From: Planococcus sp. MER TA 32b
GTDB lineage: Bacteria; Bacillota; Bacilli; Bacillales_A; Planococcaceae
DNA: 64,000 bases
Reading direction: 5' to 3'
Assembly: GCA_023715185.1 (NCBI GenBank)
Contig: JAMCAN010000001.1
Location: 806,001-870,000 of the forward strand
The notes under the pieces were generated by a model. The model was not told the DNA's origin and did not search any database. It saw nothing but the letters and a program-made list of their open reading frames with translations. Every line of letters begins with the position of its first letter. The stretch's first letter is position 1. The position numbers were made by a program, and so were the translations under genes. Of this stretch, positions 52,139 to 61,218 are shown in pieces.

Positions 52139-53953
52139 TTAATTTCCTTTGCCTTTACCTTTGCCTTTGCCCTTGCCTTTTCCTTTATCTTTTCCTTTCT
52201 TCAGATCGATTCCGATGGCTGCTCCGTTTCGGCTGGAGTCGGCGACACCTTTGAATTCACCGGTTTCCGGATTGATTTGGATGCTCTGGACATTCCCGAT
52301 GACAGTAGGAGAATCACCGAATGAGTGTCCCATGCTGTTTAATTGTTCTAACACATCGGCTGAAATGCCGGATTCGTAACGGTAGGAATTGAGGCTGTTC
52401 GTGTAGATGCGTGGTTCTTCCACCGCGGCTTTCAGCTCCATGTCGTATTCGATTGCATGGAGGATCGTCTGCAGCACGGATGTGATGATCGTCGGTCCGC
52501 CTGGAGATCCGACTGTCAGCACCGGTTCGTCTCCATCAAAGACGATGGTTGGTGTCATAGAGCTGAGCGGGCGCTTGAACGGCTGTACTTCATTGGCACC
52601 GCCCGGCACCGCGTCGAAATCGGTCAACTCGTTATTGAGCATGAAGCCGTATTCCGGAACCATGATGCCTGTACCGAATACCTGCTCAATCGTTGTAGTG
52701 TAGGAAACGACGTTGCCCCAGCGGTCAGCTACCGTGAAGTGGGTGGTTTCGCCGTACTGGTTTTGGTCCGGCTGTTCGGTTGCTTCATAATCAGGCGTGC
52801 CATTTTCGTATTGCCACGGGTCGCCGGCTTCCGGATTTTCATTGACTGAATCCAGATCGATCAATGCGCGGCGTTCCGCGATATAGTCGGGATGCAATAA
52901 ACCATTAAGCGGCACGTCGACGAAATCAGGGTCTCCGGCATAAGCTGCGCGGTCCGCGTAGGCCAAGTGCATCGTTTCAGCTAATAAATGATATTTCTCC
53001 CAAGATCTGACGTCATATTGGGAGAGGTCGAAGCCGTCCAAAATGCCAAGCATTTGCAGCAGGAAGACGCCGCCTGAACTTGGGGGAGGCATTGAAGCGA
53101 TATCATAGCCCTGGAATTCGCCCCAAATCGGTTCATCGATAGACAGTTCATAATCTGCCAAATCGTCTGCTGTCATGGAACCGCCAAAATCCTGCACGGT
53201 TTCAGCCAAAGCGTCAGCGATTTTGCCTTCATAGAAAGCATCTGCGCCGTGGGAGCGGATAAGTTTCAAGGTTTTGGCCAAATCTTTTTGGACGAGCCAG
53301 TCGCCTTCATCGAGCGGTTGCCCATCCGGCAGGAACACTTCTGCGGCCGCGCTGCGGCTTAGCTTATCTGAGTTGCTTTCAATCGCCTCAGCGAGTACCG
53401 AGTCGATAGGGAAACCTTTATGCGCGAGCTTGATGGCCGGGTTGATCAGTTGCTGGAAAGGCTTCGTACCCCAGAGTTCATGTGCTTCTTCAAGTCCTTT
53501 GACTGTTCCCGGCACACCCACGGCCGTTCCGCCGGTAGAGCGTTCACCGAATGGGATCGGATCCCCGTTATCGTCAAGGAACATGTCAGGGGTTGCGCCA
53601 GCCGGAGCGCGTTCGCGGCTGTTGACGATCTGCGTTTCGCCGGTTTCAGCGTCATACACCATCATGAATCCGCCGCCGCCGATCCCGGACATCATCGGTT
53701 CAGTGACCGTCAGCGCAAACTGGATGGCAATCGCGGCATCCATTGCGTTGCCGCCTTTTTTCAATACTTCCGCACCAATTTCAGAAGCCAGCGGGTGGGC
53801 GGTCGCGACCATCCCGTCTTGTGCAATAGCGACTTCATCGTAGCTGTCATAATCGATGGCTTTGTGCTTTGCGAGTCCTGTTGGTGTGAACATTCCAATG
53901 ACTAATACGGCAATGAGCAGCATGAAACCGGTCGATCTGAAAAAAGTTTTCAT
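52139..53953 (-). CDS. ggt: Secreted gamma-glutamyltransferase
   Basis: 604 residues. A signal peptide (STGFMLLIAVLVIGMFTPTG) is followed by the large subunit, starting MVATAHPLASEIGAEVLKKG and NAMDAAIAIQFALTVTEP, and the autoprocessing site with the catalytic Thr in GETTHFTVADRWGNVVSYTT. The GSPGGPTIITSV segment follows. The enzyme cleaves itself into two subunits and hydrolyses or transfers gamma-glutamyl groups (glutathione, poly-gamma-glutamate, glutamine). The C-terminus is an unusual lysine-glycine tail (KKGKDKGKGKGKGKGKGKGN), possibly binding anionic wall polymers or poly-gamma-glutamate. Confidence 0.94.
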   Translation of the reverse strand: MKTFFRSTGFMLLIAVLVIGMFTPTGLAKHKAIDYDSYDEVAIAQDGMVATAHPLASEIGAEVLKKGGNAMDAAIAIQFALTVTEPMMSGIGGGGFMMVYDAETGETQIVNSRERAPAGATPDMFLDDNGDPIPFGERSTGGTAVGVPGTVKGLEEAHELWGTKPFQQLINPAIKLAHKGFPIDSVLAEAIESNSDKLSRSAAAEVFLPDGQPLDEGDWLVQKDLAKTLKLIRSHGADAFYEGKIADALAETVQDFGGSMTADDLADYELSIDEPIWGEFQGYDIASMPPPSSGGVFLLQMLGILDGFDLSQYDVRSWEKYHLLAETMHLAYADRAAYAGDPDFVDVPLNGLLHPDYIAERRALIDLDSVNENPEAGDPWQYENGTPDYEATEQPDQNQYGETTHFTVADRWGNVVSYTTTIEQVFGTGIMVPEYGFMLNNELTDFDAVPGGANEVQPFKRPLSSMTPTIVFDGDEPVLTVGSPGGPTIITSVLQTILHAIEYDMELKAAVEEPRIYTNSLNSYRYESGISADVLEQLNSMGHSFGDSPTVIGNVQSIQINPETGEFKGVADSSRNGAAIGIDLKKGKDKGKGKGKGKGKGKGN

Positions 53954-54314
53954 GAATTTCCTCCTTTTAAATTTCGTTCCTTCATTTAAAATAAGTAAAA
54001 ATCAGGAATTTAGCAAACAGAAAACTAATTATTCAGAAAAATAAACAGTTTAGACTAGCGGATATGTAATATATTGGGCTTAAAGGATTAGGGGATTTTG
54101 TTGGGGGGGAGGCTTGAGCAGCCGATTGAAGGCGGTTTGCTTGAGATGGCAGGTGAGTGGCTGAAGCGGTTTAAGGGCTGAGACCGGATCGGGGTGATTT
54201 GGGGTGAACGTTGATATCCGCCATTTCGCAGATAAGGGGAAGGGGAATAGCAGCTGAAGGAGCCAATCTCACCCCACCTTTCTCCAACTGACAAAATCAA
54301 AACCTTATAATGAT

Positions 54315-54334
54315 GCTTTTCGCTGACGAAAAGC
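54315..54334. repeat. Short hairpin repeat next to the 20-bp array, copy 2
   Basis: GCTTTTCG-CTGA-CGAAAAGC preceded by AAAATCAAAACC; same stem as at 32196 with another loop. Confidence 0.6.
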
Positions 54335-54368
54335 GAAAAAGAGCGGAGATAGTCAGGGTAAAAATGGC

Positions 54369-54523
54369 GAACGCCTGAATAAATCGCTGAGCGCCCGATT
54401 AATTTTCTGAACGCCTGATTAAGTCGCTGAACGCCTGATTAATTTTCTGAACGCCTGAATAAGTCGCTGAACGCCTGATTAATTTCCTGAACGCCCGATT
54501 AAATCGCTGAACGCCGATATCTG
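54369..54523. repeat. Tandem array of the 20-bp unit, locus 2
   Basis: Seven exact-length units plus a partial one. Versions ending in TTTTCT/TTTCCT and in TCGCT alternate (GAACGCCTGATTAATTTTCT, GAACGCCTGAATAAGTCGCT), the same family as at 31957. The 900-bp gap 53954-54860 otherwise holds only the two hairpin repeats and no gene. Confidence 0.87.
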
Positions 54524-54628
54524 ATAATATGCATCCGGCAAGATGCGAAAAATAGCTGCAAAAAACCGATATTAACCTTTATGAGGTCGGCTTTTCCAAA
54601 AATATTAAGATCAAAACCCGAAATGCCT

Positions 54629-54648
54629 GCTTTTCGCAGGCGAAAAGC
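54629..54648. repeat. Short hairpin repeat next to the 20-bp array, copy 3
   Basis: GCTTTTCG-CAGG-CGAAAAGC preceded by AAGATCAAAACC. Copies 2 and 3 flank the 20-bp array on both sides. Confidence 0.6.
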
Positions 54649-54860
54649 GAAAAAGAAAAGAAAAAATCATAAGAAAAGTTGCCAGTCCCCCCCGCGGCTG
54701 GCCTTTTTTATTGCGTAATGGCGAATAGTCTTATTTGCGCTATTGCCTGTCACCTCTCTGCGACTTTTTGACATTTTTTGATTGGAAATTCCATTTACTG
54801 TTTAATGCTTCCCCAATCCGGGAAGTATTTCTTATCGTACATATTTGAGGGGGAAGTATT

Positions 54861-56252
54861 TTGGATCGATTTTTACAGGGAGTCGCTGATTTTTCAGCGT
54901 GGCTGTGGGGGATTCCGCTTATTACCATGTTATTGGGAGCGGGTCTGTTCATGACTTTTAAACTTGGATTTTTTCAGTTCCGTTATTTTGGATACATAGT
55001 AGGGCAGACATTCGGCAGCATTTTCAAGAAGCCGAAAGGTGAAGGGACGGTTACGCCGCTGCAGGCGCTGACTTCGGCTTTGTCATCCACAATCGGTGCG
55101 GCTAATATTGTGGGGGTGCCGGCGGCCATCATGTTTGGCGGGCCTGGCGCGGTTTTCTGGATGTGGGTTATCGCATTGATAGGCATGGCTTTGAAATTCT
55201 CCGAGAGCGTATTGGCGGTCGAGTACCGCGAAATCAATGGGAACGGCGAGTATGTGGGCGGACCCATGTATTACATGACGAAAGGTTTGAATATGAAATG
55301 GCTCGGGGTCTGGTTTTCATTCGCGTTGATGATTGAGTTGATACCGAGCATTATGGTGCAGGGGAATTCGGTTGCGAATACCGTGGAAGCATCGTTTAAC
55401 ATCCCGCCGCTGTGGACGGGGATTGCGAGTGCGCTTCTGGTTTCGGTTGTCGTCTTTGGCGGCATCAAGCGGATTGGGAAGGTTACTGAAATTTTCGTGC
55501 CGTTCATGGCATTGTTCTATGTCGGCGGGGCATTTTTGATTTTATTGATGAATGTCAGCGCTGTTCCTGAGTTCTTCATGCTGATTTTCAGCAACGCGTT
55601 TTCTCCGGCTCCCGTCATGGGCGGCTTTGCCGGAGCGGCGATTGTGGAAGTGATTCGCTGGGGCTTTGCACGCGGCCTTTATTCCAATGAATCGGGACTC
55701 GGCACCGCGCCGATTGCCCATGCGGCTGCGACGACGGATCATCCGGTGCGCCAGGGATTCTGGGCAGTTATCGGTGTGGTGGTTGATACGCTGATCGTCT
55801 GTACAGCTACAGCATTTGTGGTCCTGTCTTCAGGTGTCTGGATGGAAGAGGGGGCGATGGAGAATTCATCGGCTTTGACGACGCTGGCGTTTGAATCGTA
55901 TTTCGGTACATTCGGCGGCATCCTGGTGACGGTTGCGCTTATCTTCTTCGTGTTTTCCACCATTCTGGTTGTCATCTTTTATGGCGCGAAGCAGGCTGAG
56001 TTCCTGTTCGGATTGAAAGCGTCGTACGGGATACAAGTGGTTTATGTACTGGCTGTCATATTGGGGGCTGTCGGAGCAGCCGAAGTGATCTGGGGCTTCC
56101 TGGATATCATGCTTGCGGCTATCCTCATACCGAATTTGATCGCCATTTTGCTGCTGAGCAAAAAAGTGAAACAGCTGAAAACGGAGTTTTTCACTTCGGA
56201 TAAATATTACAGGAAAGACATGAAAGAGAAAAAAGCGGCTAAGGCAAGGTAA
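54861..56252 (+). CDS. AGCS-family sodium:alanine/glycine symporter
   Basis: 463 residues with about eleven transmembrane helices. Family motifs are PLQALTSALSSTIGAANIVG, GGPGAVFWMWVIALIGMALK, and FSESVLAVEYRE, then NESGLGTAPIAHAAATTDHP. It imports small neutral amino acids with sodium. The start is TTG at 54861 with GAGGGGGAA about 7 bp before. A clear terminator follows, so the gene is monocistronic. The ggt product could supply amino acids to it, but the two genes are not co-transcribed. Confidence 0.94.
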   Translation: MDRFLQGVADFSAWLWGIPLITMLLGAGLFMTFKLGFFQFRYFGYIVGQTFGSIFKKPKGEGTVTPLQALTSALSSTIGAANIVGVPAAIMFGGPGAVFWMWVIALIGMALKFSESVLAVEYREINGNGEYVGGPMYYMTKGLNMKWLGVWFSFALMIELIPSIMVQGNSVANTVEASFNIPPLWTGIASALLVSVVVFGGIKRIGKVTEIFVPFMALFYVGGAFLILLMNVSAVPEFFMLIFSNAFSPAPVMGGFAGAAIVEVIRWGFARGLYSNESGLGTAPIAHAAATTDHPVRQGFWAVIGVVVDTLIVCTATAFVVLSSGVWMEEGAMENSSALTTLAFESYFGTFGGILVTVALIFFVFSTILVVIFYGAKQAEFLFGLKASYGIQVVYVLAVILGAVGAAEVIWGFLDIMLAAILIPNLIAILLLSKKVKQLKTEFFTSDKYYRKDMKEKKAAKAR

Positions 56253-56295
56253 GACCTCCCTTAAAGCAGCCGTTAAAAATCGAATATATACAATG

Positions 56296-56352
56296 AAAAT
56301 GCATGAAGAAGAAGTATTCTTTTAAAGATTACGTTCTCTTCATGCATTTTTA
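56296..56352 (+). terminator. Intrinsic terminator of the symporter gene
   Basis: AAAATGCATGAAGA pairs with TCTTCATGCATTTT, with a long loop and a T-rich end. Confidence 0.78.
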
Positions 56353-56468
56353 TGCTCTAAAGTAAATTATCATAATTAAAGGCAAGTTTGAAAATCTTTC
56401 TTGAATTCCTCAAAAATTTTTTCGGAAAAAAAGTTATATTATAGTTATTTTCTTGAGGGGTATATTTA

Positions 56469-56618
56469 TTGAAGAATTGGCTGAGGCAGCCATTAACTGC
56501 CATTGAAGACCTCATTGTCCACTCGATTGAATATCCATTCATTTCATGGAAATGCGGTTGGTTCCATACGGTTATTGATGTTGAAGAAAAAAGGCGGAAA
56601 GATTTTTTGCAGGCATAA
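56469..56618 (+). CDS. Small hypothetical protein (49 aa)
   Basis: TTG start about 9 bp after GAGGGG, encoding KNWLRQPLTAIEDLIVHSIE, then YPFISWKCGWFHTVIDVEEK and RRKDFLQA. It is rich in aromatic residues with one Cys and no clear membrane helix. I do not recognise it. The next 280 bp up to the following gene is A+T-rich without further features. Confidence 0.4.
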   Translation: MKNWLRQPLTAIEDLIVHSIEYPFISWKCGWFHTVIDVEEKRRKDFLQA

Positions 56619-56896
56619 AGAGAGGGGAAAAATCTGATTTCCAGTCGGTAGCCAGTAATGTCTCTGAACGATTTAGAGGAATAAAGTATACGAGAAAAAC
56701 GAATTATTTTCTGAATTATAAGACTTTTCGAAAGCTACTTTACATATTTTAGACCGTGATATAGGTTAATGGTATTGGTAAACGAGCTTTTTGCTTATAC
56801 AAATTTGCTCTTTATTGATAATTGTTTGCTTTTTTCATATATTTTTGCAGTGGATCATTTTTTTGAGAAGAAGGAAAAGTAGAAGGAGTGGGTGAA

Positions 56897-57298
56897 ATGG
56901 CAGGAACGGATTCCCTGGCATTGACGGCTGAGAATGGAAACGGATTTATGGGCACCGAGATGGAATTGAACGCTGAGTTTTTGAAGCTTCATAAGAAACG
57001 GCTGATCAAAATACGCAAAAGTTCTCATAAGCGGGCAGAATTGTCACTGGAACTCGCAATGCCCTTGAAAATATTTCGTGATGAACCGGAAGCTGTCAAC
57101 GAAGCTGAAATTTTTCTTCTTCCGAAAGAATTACCTGTTTTTACACAGGCCCTCATCCGGCATCCGATTTTACTTCCTATCAATTTCTCGCAGCACCTGT
57201 CAATGGAGCGTGGAATTTATTGCATTCGTTTAAAGTCCCAGGAGTCTTATGAAGATTTTACTGCACGCCTTTGTGCGGCGCTTCGTAAATTGGGATAG
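56897..57298 (+). CDS. Hypothetical protein (133 aa)
   Basis: ATG at 56897 stands 9 bp after GAAGGAG. The N-terminal 25 residues are flexible (MAGTDSLALTAENGNGFMGT). The rest looks like a compact alpha/beta domain (LHKKRLIKIRKSSHKRAELS, PLKIFRDEPEAVNEAEIFLL, GIYCIRLKSQESYEDFTARL). There is no signal peptide or membrane helix. I do not recognise a family. It may be in one unit with the small ORF at 57467, since no terminator lies between them. Confidence 0.6.
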   Translation: MAGTDSLALTAENGNGFMGTEMELNAEFLKLHKKRLIKIRKSSHKRAELSLELAMPLKIFRDEPEAVNEAEIFLLPKELPVFTQALIRHPILLPINFSQHLSMERGIYCIRLKSQESYEDFTARLCAALRKLG

Positions 57299-57466
57299 AA
57301 GAAAGGAACGGTGATCCGGACTCACTGGAAATTCACAAGTAGGAAAATCATTAGCTGAAATCGCATTTCGAATGGCAAGAACCTGAAACACTGTCTCGTT
57401 GAAAGCAATGGACTGCTGCCTTTATGCCAAATGATTATAAAGACCATACTTAGGAGGATGAATCGG

Positions 57467-57631
57467 ATGACTGTAATCAAAAATGAAGAAACTAAAATGG
57501 ATGGCCTGACAAAAACGTATTTAGAAATGTATGAAGAATATATCAATGGATATAAACAGTATAAACTGGAGAAAACCGCTGTGAGCATTGAAGCGATGCA
57601 GTTCGAAGGTTTCGAGGAAGCTGCAAATTAA
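57467..57631 (+). CDS. Small hypothetical protein (54 aa)
   Basis: ATG 9 bp after AGGAGG. It encodes MTVIKNEETKMDGLTKTYLE followed by MYEEYINGYKQYKLEKTAVS and IEAMQFEGFEEAAN: tyrosine-rich, acidic and helical. A strong terminator follows 38 bp after the stop, which supports a real gene. Its function is unknown. The tiny acidic ORF at 47205 is comparable in size and context but not clearly related. Confidence 0.6.
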   Translation: MTVIKNEETKMDGLTKTYLEMYEEYINGYKQYKLEKTAVSIEAMQFEGFEEAAN

Positions 57632-57669
57632 GCAGTCGATAAACGTAATAAAACAAAGATATATACATT

Positions 57670-57719
57670 AAAAGCCGTGTCCGAAACTCCCGATGCAAGG
57701 GTTTCGGACGCGGCTTTTT
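57670..57719 (+). terminator. Intrinsic terminator after the 54-aa ORF
   Basis: AAAAGCCGTGTCCGAAAC pairs with GTTTCGGACGCGGCTTTTT around a 13-nt loop (one G-U pair). A very stable hairpin with a T-run. Confidence 0.88.
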
Positions 57720-57784
57720 CAATGGATAAGAAAGTATATCTATTTAATTTAGTAGTTTTTTAACGAGTGTTAAAGAAAGTTAGG

Positions 57785-57919
57785 GAACCGATATTCCGCA
57801 AAACAGCTTCGCTTGCCTGGTTGCTTGCGCTGAGCTAACTCGTGCTCAGTACCCTTCGCCCGAGTGGATCTCAGCACTTCGCTTGGTCACCTGGGCGTCT
57901 TCGCTGTTTTGCTCCATAT
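57785..57919 (-). repeat. Foldback repeat S, copy 2 (inverted relative to copy 1)
   Basis: The reverse complement closely matches 48903-49036, including the ends GCAAAACAGC and GCTGTTTTGC, here perfectly complementary. The two copies enclose an 8.8-kb segment from the FemAB gene to the small ORFs. Confidence 0.75.
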
Positions 57920-58033
57920 CTTCAATCACTTTCTATATAAGATAATCGTTTCACCTTGTTTCTATTATAGAAGTAAATCTTATATTTCTGAACAGAATCA
58001 GAATGAAGTGACAGACGGTGAAAGGCAAAGATA

Positions 58034-58266
58034 TGCTCCTGTCTCTGCATCGCTACGCTAGCTTCGAGACATGGTGGAACGTTGCATCGCTACGCTGCTT
58101 CGTCGCAAAGACGTGTCCTCGCAAGCTTCGGCCAATGTCTTTCCTGCGGGAAGCAGTGACGGCGCTTGCGCCGGAGCGAAGCGTGTCCTAAGACCCCGCA
58201 AGAAAGGTTTGACCGAACGTCATTCGGTCGAACCTTTGCGACGAAGCGTGCAACGCTGCAGGAGCA
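58034..58266. repeat. Large imperfect inverted element
   Basis: The ends TGCTCCTG and GCAGGAGCA pair, as do TGCATCGCTACGCTGCTTCG with CGAAGCGTGCAACGCTGCA (several mismatches). Inner short palindromes include GGCGCTTGCGCC and the TTCGGTC/GACCGAA type around 58210-58230. Open frames here are by-products of the symmetry. Part of the arm (CTCCTGCATCGCT, CTTCGTCGCAAAG) recurs inside EAR copy 2. The remaining 58267-58435 has only a hairpin at 58357-58410. Confidence 0.6.
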
Positions 58267-58356
58267 CATGGTTTTGGAAGCGATGAGGAGGCTTAGGCCG
58301 CTCCCCGCGGAAAGCTTCCGTCTAAAACGGAATGATTATAGAAGTTGATGGTTTCT

Positions 58357-58410
58357 TGACAGCCTGAAATAGATGGCTTGAATTACCTTTGAACCATCTA
58401 TTGCTTGTCA
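58357..58410 (-). terminator. Hairpin downstream of the aspartokinase gene
   Basis: AATAGATGG (58368-58376) pairs with CCATCTATT (58394-58402), and TGACA with TGTCA outside. It lies just after the aspartokinase stop and may end that transcript, although no good T-run follows. Confidence 0.4.
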
Positions 58411-58435
58411 GGGCTAACAGGCGTTTGTGTTTTTC

Positions 58436-59800
58436 CTATTTCACCAGCGCCGGCTCAAAAAACTCCTGATACAGTTCTTTCAGGATTTTGGTCTCGTCGT
58501 GTTTCAAGACGCCGAATACCAGGCTGACTTCTGAGGAACCCTGGTTGATCATTTCGATATTGGCACCGGTGCGGGCAATTGCACTGGCGGCGCGTGCTGC
58601 CAGGCCGATTGTATGGTTCATGCCTTCGCCGACGAGGACGACCATGGAAAAGTCGCTGCGGATATGGACATCATCGGCATGCATTTCAAACTGGATGCGC
58701 TGGACGATGCGCGCTTCTTTTTCCGGGGTCAATTGATGGCTGCGGATGATGACCGATAAATTGTCGATGCCGGACGGAATGTGTTCGTACGAAATCCCTT
58801 CATCTTCTAAAATTTGCAGCAAATTGCGGCCAAAGCCGATTTCGCGGTTCATTAAGTATTTGCTTACGTACAATGTGGAGAATCCGCTGTCAGCAGAAAT
58901 GCCGGTGACGGGCCGTTCGCTGTAATCGCGCTCTTTGACAATCATCGTGCCGGGGGCGGCAGGGTGATTGGTGTTTTTGATGCACACGGGAACGGATGCC
59001 TTGAAGGCGGGCATTAAGGCTTCGTCATGAAAAACGGCGAATCCCGCATAGGACAGCTCGCGCATTTCCCTGTAGGTCATCTTTTCGATTTCGACGGGAT
59101 TGGCTACGATATGCGGATTGGCTGCAAAAACGCAATCGACGTCGGTAAAGTTCTCGTAGAGTTCCGCTTTCACGGCAGCCGCTAAGATGGAACCCGTGAT
59201 GTCGGAGCCGCCGCGCTCGAACGTGCGCAACGTGCCGTTTTTAGTGAAGCCGAAAAATCCGGGGAATACGCTGATGGTTTCATTGCTCCTGAGAGCGGCA
59301 AGACGGCCGTATGCTTCCGGCATCGGCTGGACGCGCTCCGGGCAGCTGTTGAGGATCAATCCTGCATCACCCGGATTTACATATTCGGCCTGTAAGCCGG
59401 CAGCAGCGAAATAAGCCGCAACCAGTTTCGCGGAATTGTCTTCGCCGCCCGCTTTGATGCGGTCCATATAAATTTCACGATGGTGTTTATCCGCGTTCAA
59501 GCGACTCCGGAAATCGGCTTGGATGGCTTGGATAACTGCGGGCTCAAGGCCTAACTCTTCTGCGATTTCCGCATACCGCTGCACCGCTTTTGCAAGCGGC
59601 GCTTCTATCTCTTCACCGGCAAGTGACGCCCGGCCCAGCTCGAGAAGAAGATCGGTGACTTTGATATCACCGCTGAACCTTTTGCCGGGAGCCGATACAA
59701 CGACTATTTTACGGCTTGAGTCGCTTTGGACGATCGCCGCCACTTTTTTGATCTGTTCTGCGCTTGCTACGGAAGTTCCGCCGAATTTACAAACTTTCAT
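58436..59800 (-). CDS. Aspartate kinase (YclM/LysC III type)
   Basis: About 454 residues. The N-terminal MKVCKFGGTSVASAEQIKKV carries the KFGGTS aspartate/ATP site, with VVVSAPGKRF next. Tandem ACT domains at the C-terminus (VGEGMNHTIGLAARAASAIA, and TGANIEMINQGSSEVSLVFG) are for allosteric feedback. It makes aspartyl phosphate, the first step to threonine, methionine and lysine. The start at 59800 matches YclM of Bacillus; an earlier ATG at 59815 is possible. It is divergent from the hom-thrC-thrB operon, which uses its downstream product. Confidence 0.93.
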   Translation of the reverse strand: MKVCKFGGTSVASAEQIKKVAAIVQSDSSRKIVVVSAPGKRFSGDIKVTDLLLELGRASLAGEEIEAPLAKAVQRYAEIAEELGLEPAVIQAIQADFRSRLNADKHHREIYMDRIKAGGEDNSAKLVAAYFAAAGLQAEYVNPGDAGLILNSCPERVQPMPEAYGRLAALRSNETISVFPGFFGFTKNGTLRTFERGGSDITGSILAAAVKAELYENFTDVDCVFAANPHIVANPVEIEKMTYREMRELSYAGFAVFHDEALMPAFKASVPVCIKNTNHPAAPGTMIVKERDYSERPVTGISADSGFSTLYVSKYLMNREIGFGRNLLQILEDEGISYEHIPSGIDNLSVIIRSHQLTPEKEARIVQRIQFEMHADDVHIRSDFSMVVLVGEGMNHTIGLAARAASAIARTGANIEMINQGSSEVSLVFGVLKHDETKILKELYQEFFEPALVK

Positions 59801-59837
59801 TTTATCAAGTCCCATCTGTTTCGTAATGGATTGAGGG

Positions 59838-59866
59838 TTGTTTTAAATTAGATACAATACTATAAT
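59838..59866 (+). promoter_or_regulatory. Sigma-A-like promoter of hom-thrC-thrB
   Basis: TTGTTT (59838-59843), 17 bp and a perfect TATAAT (59861-59866), 59 bp before the hom start. The divergent aspartokinase promoter must lie in the same 125-bp interval. Confidence 0.5.
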
Positions 59867-59925
59867 GTCTTTATGGAAAAGACAAGTGTTTTTTCTAGGT
59901 GTACATAATTTGGGAGGAATGGTCA

Positions 59926-61218
59926 ATGAAGAACGAAATTTCAATCGGTTTATTGGGGCTTGGAACAGTGGGAGAAGGAGTGGCAAAGATTCTGCACCAG
60001 CACCAGCAGGATTTGCGCCACAAACTGGGCGCGGAAGCTGCCATCAAAAAAGTGTTGATCAGAAACAGGGAAAAGGAACGGATGGCTGTTCTTGATCCTT
60101 CTGTCTTTACGACTGATATTGACGAGATATTAACCGATTCTTCATTGGACATCATTGTAGAAGTGATGGGTGGGATCGAAGAGGCCAAGGGCGCCATTGA
60201 AAAAGCGCTCCAAGCGGGCAAACAGGTGGTCACAGCCAATAAAGATGTCATGGCGGAATTCGGACCGGAGCTGCTGAAGCTTGCCGATGAGCAAAAATGC
60301 GATTTATTCTATGAAGCGAGTGTGGCAGGGGGCGTTCCCATCATCCGCACACTGGAAGATGGCTTGGCTTCAGACCGTATTACAAGTCTGATGGGGATTG
60401 TCAACGGCACGACAAACTTCATTTTAACGAAAATGAAAAAAGAAAATATGAGTTACGCAGCGGCATTGGCGGAAGCGACACGGCTGGGTTATGCAGAAGC
60501 GGACCCGTCAGCGGATGTCGATGGATTGGACGCCGCCAGGAAAATGGTCATTCTGTCGTCGCTGGCTTATTCGACAGTCGTCCATCTGGATGATGTGAAA
60601 GTGCGCGGCATGAAAGAAATATGTGACGGCGATTTGGAGCTTGCGGCAAAATTCGGTTATACGATGAAGATGGTCGGATCGTCCAAGAAGAACGGTGAGG
60701 GCATCGAAGTGGCAGTGGAACCGATTTTCCTGCCCGACTCGCATCCGCTTGCAGCAGTTAATAACGAATTCAATGCCGTCTACATACACGGCGACGCTGT
60801 CGGCGAAACGATGCTTTATGGGCCCGGCGCCGGATCGCTTCCTACAGCGACATCGGTCGTTTCGGATATTATCGCGGCTTGCCGCAACCTGCAATTAGGG
60901 GTCAACGGCAAACGCGCCCACGCCGCGCAGCATGAACGTGCCATCAAACCGGACAGCAGCTGCTATGCAAAATATTTTTACCGTTTGCTTGTGAAAGACG
61001 AAGTGGGAGTATTATCCGAGCTGACGGCCATTTACAGTAAAAATGGGGCAAGCCTGCAATCGGTCATGCAGCATCCGGCGGCAGTCGACGGCAAAGCGGA
61101 GATTATTTTATTGACCCACCGGATTTCAAGGCAGCAGCACCTGGATTTACTCAGGGATATAGAAGGGACGGCAGACCTTATCAGCCATTACCGCATCGAA
61201 GGGGAGGAAACAGCATGA
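59926..61218 (+). CDS. hom: Homoserine dehydrogenase
   Basis: 430 residues. The NAD(P) motif [19 protein letters not shown] is at the N-terminus. The catalytic domain contains [14 protein letters not shown] and [20 protein letters not shown] (catalytic Lys). A C-terminal ACT domain ([20 protein letters not shown]) is for threonine feedback. It reduces aspartate semialdehyde to homoserine. ATG at 59926 follows GGGAGGAA; an earlier in-frame ATG lacks a site. It overlaps thrC by 4 bp. Confidence 0.96.
   Translation: MKNEISIGLLGLGTVGEGVAKILHQHQQDLRHKLGAEAAIKKVLIRNREKERMAVLDPSVFTTDIDEILTDSSLDIIVEVMGGIEEAKGAIEKALQAGKQVVTANKDVMAEFGPELLKLADEQKCDLFYEASVAGGVPIIRTLEDGLASDRITSLMGIVNGTTNFILTKMKKENMSYAAALAEATRLGYAEADPSADVDGLDAARKMVILSSLAYSTVVHLDDVKVRGMKEICDGDLELAAKFGYTMKMVGSSKKNGEGIEVAVEPIFLPDSHPLAAVNNEFNAVYIHGDAVGETMLYGPGAGSLPTATSVVSDIIAACRNLQLGVNGKRAHAAQHERAIKPDSSCYAKYFYRLLVKDEVGVLSELTAIYSKNGASLQSVMQHPAAVDGKAEIILLTHRISRQQHLDLLRDIEGTADLISHYRIEGEETA

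Noticed and set aside
58071-58348. Short plus-strand ORFs in the G+C-richer element at 58.0-58.3 kb
   Set aside because: They arise from an imperfect inverted repeat, have no ribosome sites and no recognisable protein similarity.
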